27,451 bases of DNA, from contig JADJXF010000006.1 of NCBI GenBank assembly GCA_016715995.1, forward strand, positions 1 to 27,451. The letters run 5' to 3'. Origin of the DNA: Flavobacteriales bacterium. Its GTDB lineage: Bacteria; Bacteroidota; Bacteroidia; Flavobacteriales_F; PHOS-HE28. Positions 23,258-27,451 of this stretch are shown here, in pieces. Each line of letters opens with the position of its first letter. Position 1 is the stretch's first letter. Made by a program: the position numbers and the translations under genes. Under the pieces are notes generated by a model, which worked only from the letters and a program-made list of their open reading frames with translations, made no database searches and had not been told where the DNA came from.

Positions 23258-25426
23258 CTAGCGGTTCGTGATCTCTTTTGCCTTGATGTCGGTGCCCAGC
23301 CGCTGCAGGTAAGCGATCATGGCGATGATCTCCTTGTGGGCAGGCGCGTCGATGTTGTCCTTCTTCAATCCTGCGATGATCTCATCGCGCTGTTTAACCA
23401 GATCGGCATTGGCGCGCGTTGGGAAATCCTTGTCGTACGGAACGCCCATGGTGATCATGGCCTCGATCTTCTTCCTCGTGGTGGTGGTATCGAGGTCGTG
23501 CTCGTAGAGGTGCGCGTACGGCGGCATCAGCGAGCCGGGGCTCATGCTGGTGGGGTCGTACATGTGGTAGTAGTGCCAGCTGTGGCCATACTTGCCGCCC
23601 TGCCTCAACAGATCAGGACCGGTGCGCTTGCTGCCCCACTGGAAGGGGTGGTCGTACACGAACTCGCCGGCTTTGGCGTACTCGCCGTATCGCTCGGTCT
23701 CGCTGCGGAAGGGACGGATCATCTGGCTGTGGCAGGTGTAACATCCTTCGCGCACATAGAGGTCGCGGCCATGCAGCTCCAGCGGCGTGTAAGGCTTCAC
23801 GCTGCTGATGGTGGGTATGTTGCTCTTCACCAGGAAGGTGGGCACCAGCTCGAAGAGGCCGCCGATCGCCACCAGCACGAGGCTGATCACCAGCATCTGG
23901 ATGGGGCGGCGCTCGATCCAGCGGTGCCAGTTGCCGCCCTCTCCTTCCGCAGCCGCTTTTTCCAGCGCGGGTGCTTCAGCGTCTTCATTCGCGATGAGCT
24001 TGCCGCTCTTCACGGTCTTCACCACGTTGTACACCATGATGAAGGCGCCGCCCAAGTAGAGCAATCCGCCCAGCGCGCGCAGCCAGTACGCGGGCTTGAT
24101 CTCCACGACCGTATCGAGGAAGTTCTTGTACACCAGGTAGCCGTCCGGGGTGAACTGCTTCCACATGCCGCTTTGCCAGAAGCCGGCGAAGTACAAGGGG
24201 ATGGCATAGAAGACGATGCCCAAGGTGCCCAGCCAGAAGTGCGCATTGGCGAGCTTCACGCTGTAGAGCTTGGTGCCGAAGAGGCGCGGCACCATCCAGT
24301 ACACCAGGCCGAAGGTGAGCATGCCGTTCCAGCCGATGCCGCCGATGTGCACATGGGCCACGATCCAATCGGTGAAGTGCGCCATGGCGTTCCAGCTCTT
24401 CAGGCTCAGCAGCGGCCCTTCGAGTGTGGCCATGCCATAGCACGTGATCGCCACCACCATGAACTTGAGCACGGGATCCTCGCGCACGCGGTCCCATGCG
24501 CCGCGCAACGTGAGCAGGCCATTGAGCATGCCGCCCCAGCTGGGCGCGATGAGCATGATGCTGAACACGGTGCCCAGGCTTTGCGCCCAATCCGGCAGCG
24601 CGCTGTACAAGAGGTGGTGCGGACCGGCCCAGATGTACAGGAAGATGAGCGACCAGAAGTGGATGATGCTGAGCTTGTAGCTGTACACGGGGCGATTGGC
24701 GGCCTTCGGCAGGAAGTAGTACATGAGGCCGAGGAAGGGCGTGGTGAGGAAGAAGGCCACCGCGTTGTGGCCGTACCACCACTGCACCAGCGCGTCCTGC
24801 ACGCCGGCGTACCAGCTATAGCTCTTGGTGAGCGAGATGGGCAGCTCGATGCTGTTCACGATGTGCAGCATGGCCACCGTGACCCATGTGGCGATGTAGA
24901 ACCAGATGGCCACATACAGGTGCTGCTCACGACGCTTCAGGATGGTGCCGAACAGGTTGATGCCGAAGACCACCCAGATCAACGTGATCAGGATGTCGAT
25001 GGGCCACTCGAGCTCCGAGTACTCCTTGCCGGTGGTCATGCCCAGCGGCAGCGTCACGGCGGCCAGCACGATGATGAGTTGCCAGCCCCAGAAGTGGATC
25101 TTGCTGAGCGCGTCGCTGAACATGCGCGCCTTGAGCAAGCGCTGCAGGCTGTAATAGACGCCAGCGAAAATGGCGTTGCCCACGAAGGCGAAGATCACCG
25201 CGTTGGTATGCAGTGGGCGGAGGCGGCCGAACTTGGTCCACTCGAGCTCACCGAGCCAGGTGAACGGCCGCACCACCCAGTAGTACCATGCTTCCGGAGG
25301 CGTGTTCTGCGCCACCATCTGCACGGCGATGATGAGGCCCACGAGCATGCCCACGATGCCCCACAGGATGGTGACGAAGAGGAAATTCTTGACGATGCGG
25401 TTGTCGTACTGGAAGCGCTCGGTCAT
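23258..25426 (-). CDS. ccoNO: Fused CcoN-CcoO, catalytic and mono-haem subunits of cbb3 oxidase
   Basis: 722 residues joining two subunits. Residues 1-475 are CcoN: His73 (RLRPLHTN, haem b ligand), the CuB ligands His220 (WWYGHNAVAF) and His270-His271 (AGPHHLLY), and His358/His360 (VAHVHIGGIGWNGM) for the high- and low-spin haems. A linker near 480-505 leads to CcoO: a membrane anchor (508-527), haem c motif CYTCH (562-566), and GSLMPPYAHL with the axial Met. It reduces O2 to water with high affinity and pumps protons in the inner membrane. The fusion is usual in Bacteroidota. The gene follows ccoS by 3 bp. No frameshift is seen. Confidence 0.96.
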   Translation of the reverse strand: MTERFQYDNRIVKNFLFVTILWGIVGMLVGLIIAVQMVAQNTPPEAWYYWVVRPFTWLGELEWTKFGRLRPLHTNAVIFAFVGNAIFAGVYYSLQRLLKARMFSDALSKIHFWGWQLIIVLAAVTLPLGMTTGKEYSELEWPIDILITLIWVVFGINLFGTILKRREQHLYVAIWFYIATWVTVAMLHIVNSIELPISLTKSYSWYAGVQDALVQWWYGHNAVAFFLTTPFLGLMYYFLPKAANRPVYSYKLSIIHFWSLIFLYIWAGPHHLLYSALPDWAQSLGTVFSIMLIAPSWGGMLNGLLTLRGAWDRVREDPVLKFMVVAITCYGMATLEGPLLSLKSWNAMAHFTDWIVAHVHIGGIGWNGMLTFGLVYWMVPRLFGTKLYSVKLANAHFWLGTLGIVFYAIPLYFAGFWQSGMWKQFTPDGYLVYKNFLDTVVEIKPAYWLRALGGLLYLGGAFIMVYNVVKTVKSGKLIANEDAEAPALEKAAAEGEGGNWHRWIERRPIQMLVISLVLVAIGGLFELVPTFLVKSNIPTISSVKPYTPLELHGRDLYVREGCYTCHSQMIRPFRSETERYGEYAKAGEFVYDHPFQWGSKRTGPDLLRQGGKYGHSWHYYHMYDPTSMSPGSLMPPYAHLYEHDLDTTTTRKKIEAMITMGVPYDKDFPTRANADLVKQRDEIIAGLKKDNIDAPAHKEIIAMIAYLQRLGTDIKAKEITNR

Positions 25427-25429
25427 CGC

Positions 25430-25612
25430 TCAGGGATTGGTGGTGGTGGGGCCCGCGTCAACAGCCGGAGCGGGCGTTTCATCGTTCAGCATGCGCACGG
25501 CAGGGGAGCGGTCATCATCGAACTGGCCGGTCTTCACGGCGCGCACGAATGCTGCCAGGAAGAAGAGCGCCACCAAGGTGCTCACAGCGATCAGGAGGAA
25601 GATGACGCTCAT
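25430..25612 (-). CDS. ccoS: CcoS, cbb3 oxidase assembly protein
   Basis: 60 residues: MSVIFLLIAVSTLVALFFLAAF forms one N-terminal helix, followed by VRAVKTGQFDDDRSPAVRML. The GQFDD motif is the hallmark of CcoS/FixS. CcoS is needed for cofactor insertion into CcoN. It is the first gene of the operon; the copper ATPase gene ccoI that often precedes it is absent, and the control region begins directly upstream. It ends 3 bp before ccoNO. Confidence 0.92.
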   Translation of the reverse strand: MSVIFLLIAVSTLVALFFLAAFVRAVKTGQFDDDRSPAVRMLNDETPAPAVDAGPTTTNP

Positions 25613-25633
25613 CAGGGATAAGCCTTTGCGGGG

Positions 25634-25641
25634 CGAAAGTG
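25634..25641 (-). promoter_or_regulatory. Possible -7-like box of the cbb3 operon
   Basis: The minus strand reads CACTTTCG, sharing the TTTCG end with the other two promoters. It lies 44 bp after the palindrome at 25686-25699, exactly twice the 22-bp gap seen at the other two. Weak by itself. Confidence 0.3.
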
Positions 25642-25685
25642 AAAGTCATGGAAGTGTCGGTTCCTGAGAGTGGTCAGCGGCTATG

Positions 25686-25699
25686 CTGACTTCCGTCAG
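25686..25699. promoter_or_regulatory. CRP/FNR-type palindrome CTGAC-N4-GTCAG, ccoS operon
   Basis: CTGACTTCCGTCAG is centred about 80 bp before the ccoS start. With the -7-like box at 25634-25641 its centre would be near -62, the usual class I activator position. Confidence 0.65.
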
Positions 25700-25972
25700 T
25701 TGCGGGCATGCCGGGATTTGCGTCGTCAACTGAGACCACTGCGCCCATTTGATCCGGCGTGAGGCGGTGAACGAGCAAGCCGGAGCGTGTGCTGTCCGTA
25801 TGCGAGCCCGATAAGCGCAGTCTGCCGCAAATGGTCCTAATGGCTTCAATTAGCAGTTCGCCAAGGAGTTCAGATAGACCAAAGCCTGATGCGACGTGAG
25901 TGACCGCCTTCGGAGGATGCTGGAGAGAACAGGCATCCAGGTCCTCGATCCTGGCAAGCCGCCGCGCAACCG

Positions 25973-25986
25973 CTGACGTATGTCAG
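25973..25986. promoter_or_regulatory. CRP/FNR-type palindrome CTGAC-N4-GTCAG, multicopper oxidase gene
   Basis: CTGACGTATGTCAG is centred about 70 bp before the start codon and 33 bp before the -7-like TTGCTTCG at 26009-26016. That is the same distance as in the dioxygenase operon. Confidence 0.65.
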
Positions 25987-26008
25987 GCGTGGACCGTGCA
26001 TAGCCGAG

Positions 26009-26016
26009 TTGCTTCG
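26009..26016 (+). promoter_or_regulatory. -7-like box of the multicopper oxidase gene
   Basis: TTGCTTCG followed by CGAGGCA resembles TAGTTTCG followed by CGAAGCA at the dioxygenase operon. It is poor against TAnnTTTG, as expected if an activator is required. Confidence 0.35.
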
Positions 26017-26048
26017 CGAGGCACGGCGTAACCAAGGCGCCGCATCCC

Positions 26049-27451
26049 ATGCGCTTCATCACCGTAGCAATCGTCCTCGCCTCAGCGCTCACAGCCAAAG
26101 CGCAACTCAACGCACTGGCCATTCCACCGGCCTTGGAGCTCGACACCTTCAATCTGGTGACCGACGAGCACGTTCACCAGTTCTATCCCGGCATCAACAC
26201 GAGCACCTATGGCGCCAGCGCGGAATACCTCGGGCCCACCTTGATCCTTCATCGAGGGGATACCGCCCGCATTCGCGTCATTAACCAACTGGCCGAGATG
26301 ACCAGCATGCACTGGCATGGCATGCATGTGCCCGGCGAGATGGACGGCGGCCCGCAGCGCATCATCGAGCCCGGCGAATCGTGGATGGCCGAGTTCGAAG
26401 TCAAGAACCCGGCGGGCACTTATTGGTATCATCCGCATCCGCACGAGCTCACGGCTGAGCAGGCCAATTTCGGAATCGCCGGCTTCATCATCGTGAAGGA
26501 TGAGGACGAAGAGCAGCTGGCCTTGCCACGCACCTACGGCGTGGATGACTTCCCTGTGGTGATCCAGGACCGCAAATTCCTCGCGAACGGTGACTTCGCC
26601 TTCTACCCCTTCGGCGACTCGGTGCTGGTGAACGGTACTTCGCGCGCCTACCTGGAATGCCCGGCCCAGGTGGTGCGCCTTCGATTGCTCAATGGATCGA
26701 ACGCGCGCATCTACGCCCTTGGCCTGGACAACGTGCAGTCGATGCACGTGATTGCTGGCGATGCCGGACTGATTCCATCGCCCACAGCAACCGATCGCCT
26801 TTGGCTCAGCAATGGAGAGCGTGCTGAGGTGCTGCTCGACCTCACCGGAATGGAAGGTGACAGCCTCTTGTTGATGAGCTACGGCAATGAGCTGCCGAAC
26901 ACGGTGCCAGGCTCCGGCAACATGCTCTGGGAGAGCAGCCTGTTGAATGGCGTTGCCTTCCAAGTACTGCGCATCCGCGTCACCGCGCCCACATCCAACC
27001 CCATCATTGAGATACCGTCCGCGCTCCTCACAGTGCCCATGCCCACCGAGGCAGAGAGCATCCACACGCACCAAGACGATTACCGGCATGGGCATGGTGG
27101 GTATGGGCATGTTCATGATTAACGGCCTCATGTTCGACCTCGACGTGGTGAACGATACCGTGCAGCTCGGTTCCGTCGAGGTCTGGAACATCGTGAACAA
27201 CTCGAACATGGCGCATCCCATGCACATCCATGGCGTGTCGTTCGAGGTGCTCGCGCGCAACGGGCAGGCACCACCGGCTTGGGAGCGCGGGCCCAAGGAC
27301 GTGGTGCTCGTGGACCGCTTCGAGACCGTGAAGCTGGTGATGCGCTTCGGCGAGGTGACCGACGGATGGCCCTTCATGTACCACTGTCACAACCTGTTGC
27401 ACGAGGACAATATGATGATGCTGCAGTACATCGTTCAGGACCCGAGCATGG
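26049..27451 (+). CDS. Multicopper oxidase, one frameshift, cut by the window end
   Basis: The first frame (26049-27122) has a signal peptide (MRFITVAIVLASALTAKAQ) and two cupredoxin domains with copper motifs HWHGMHVPGEMDGGPQ (about 93-108) and TYWYHPHPHE (about 123-132). Near 27080 an extra base shifts the frame. The next frame continues ITGMGMVGMGMFMINGLMF, then HPMHIHGVSFEVLARNG and YHCHNLLHEDNMMM, the type 1 copper site with Cys, two His and a likely axial Met. The sequence runs off the window after QDPSM. The protein resembles the CotA/CueO/SufI branch; periplasmic oxidation of Cu(I) or phenol-like substrates is possible but not shown. It diverges from the cbb3 operon and has its own CRP-like palindrome. 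The frameshift may be a consensus error. Confidence 0.85.

Larger units (their letters stand above)
25613..26048. other. Divergent control region between the cbb3 operon and the multicopper oxidase gene
   Basis: 436 bp with no convincing gene. It contains two CTGAC-N4-GTCAG palindromes, one near each flanking gene, and a CCAGG-TCCTCGAT-CCTGG hairpin at 25937-25954. The open frames on both strands look like chance. An arrangement of two separate divergent promoters, each with its own operator, fits best. Confidence 0.6.

Noticed and set aside
23255..25621. 788-residue open frame opposite the cbb3 genes
   Set aside because: It is the antisense shadow of ccoNO and ccoS, rich in His, Gln, Glu and Ala, as expected for the reverse of GC-rich codons. 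The minus-strand genes have clear motifs.
25850..26152. 100-residue minus-strand frame in the divergent control region
   Set aside because: It overlaps the multicopper oxidase signal peptide and one operator, and has no domain or helix pattern suggesting a real protein.

Overview
The window looks like a GC-rich member of the Bacteroidota, probably a Flavobacteriales-type bacterium. The support is a type IX secretion C-terminal sorting domain (about 3290-3526), a fused CcoN-CcoO cbb3 oxidase, a fused E1 alpha/beta 2-oxoacid dehydrogenase, a small secreted protein with an Ile/Leu-rich tail of a kind I associate with this phylum, and promoter elements matching the phylum's TAnnTTTG -7 box. The placement is inferred from gene content, not from a marker gene.

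Bases 1-6000 are a contig-end-like stretch in which every recognisable gene is broken by many one-base indels. It holds a FAD oxidoreductase with a Rieske domain, a delta-60-repeat surface protein with a sorting domain, and on the minus strand several small envelope proteins, including two lipoprotein genes that share a 62-bp 5' segment. The indels cross unrelated genes and thin out to the right. They recur singly near 6495, 8310, 9965, 16180 and 27080, so most are probably consensus errors and not true gene decay.

Bases 6000-8830 are accessory DNA: a small Cys-rich protein, an A+T-richer SIR2-domain protein (possible defence gene), and a compact DUF4160-DUF2442-PIN cassette. The cassette sits between two 37-bp direct repeats, one inside the last codons of the E1 gene and one in a leftover second copy of the E1 3' end. 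This suggests the cassette arrived by recombination at the E1 3' end.

Bases 8836-16300 hold the E1 gene (minus strand). On the plus strand follow an overlapping class V aminotransferase / GNAT acetyltransferase / EamA exporter operon and a secreted PQQ-type sugar dehydrogenase-like protein with two C-terminal repeats.

Bases 16100-27451 form a respiration and redox-regulation block. A minus-strand operon encodes a cysteine-dioxygenase-like protein, a soluble PAS histidine kinase, a receiver-CRP fusion regulator and a small membrane protein. Upstream on the same strand lies ccoS-ccoNO-ccoQ-ccoP-ccoG-ccoH plus a TauE/UreH-type membrane protein, and a multicopper oxidase diverges from it. All three transcription units carry the same palindrome, CTGAC-N4-GTCAG, 70-80 bp before their first start codon. 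It has the TGA-N6-TCA geometry of CRP/FNR sites. The attractive model is a local regulon in which the receiver-CRP protein controls its own operon, the cbb3 oxidase and the multicopper oxidase. No tRNA, rRNA, CRISPR array, transposase or integrase was seen.
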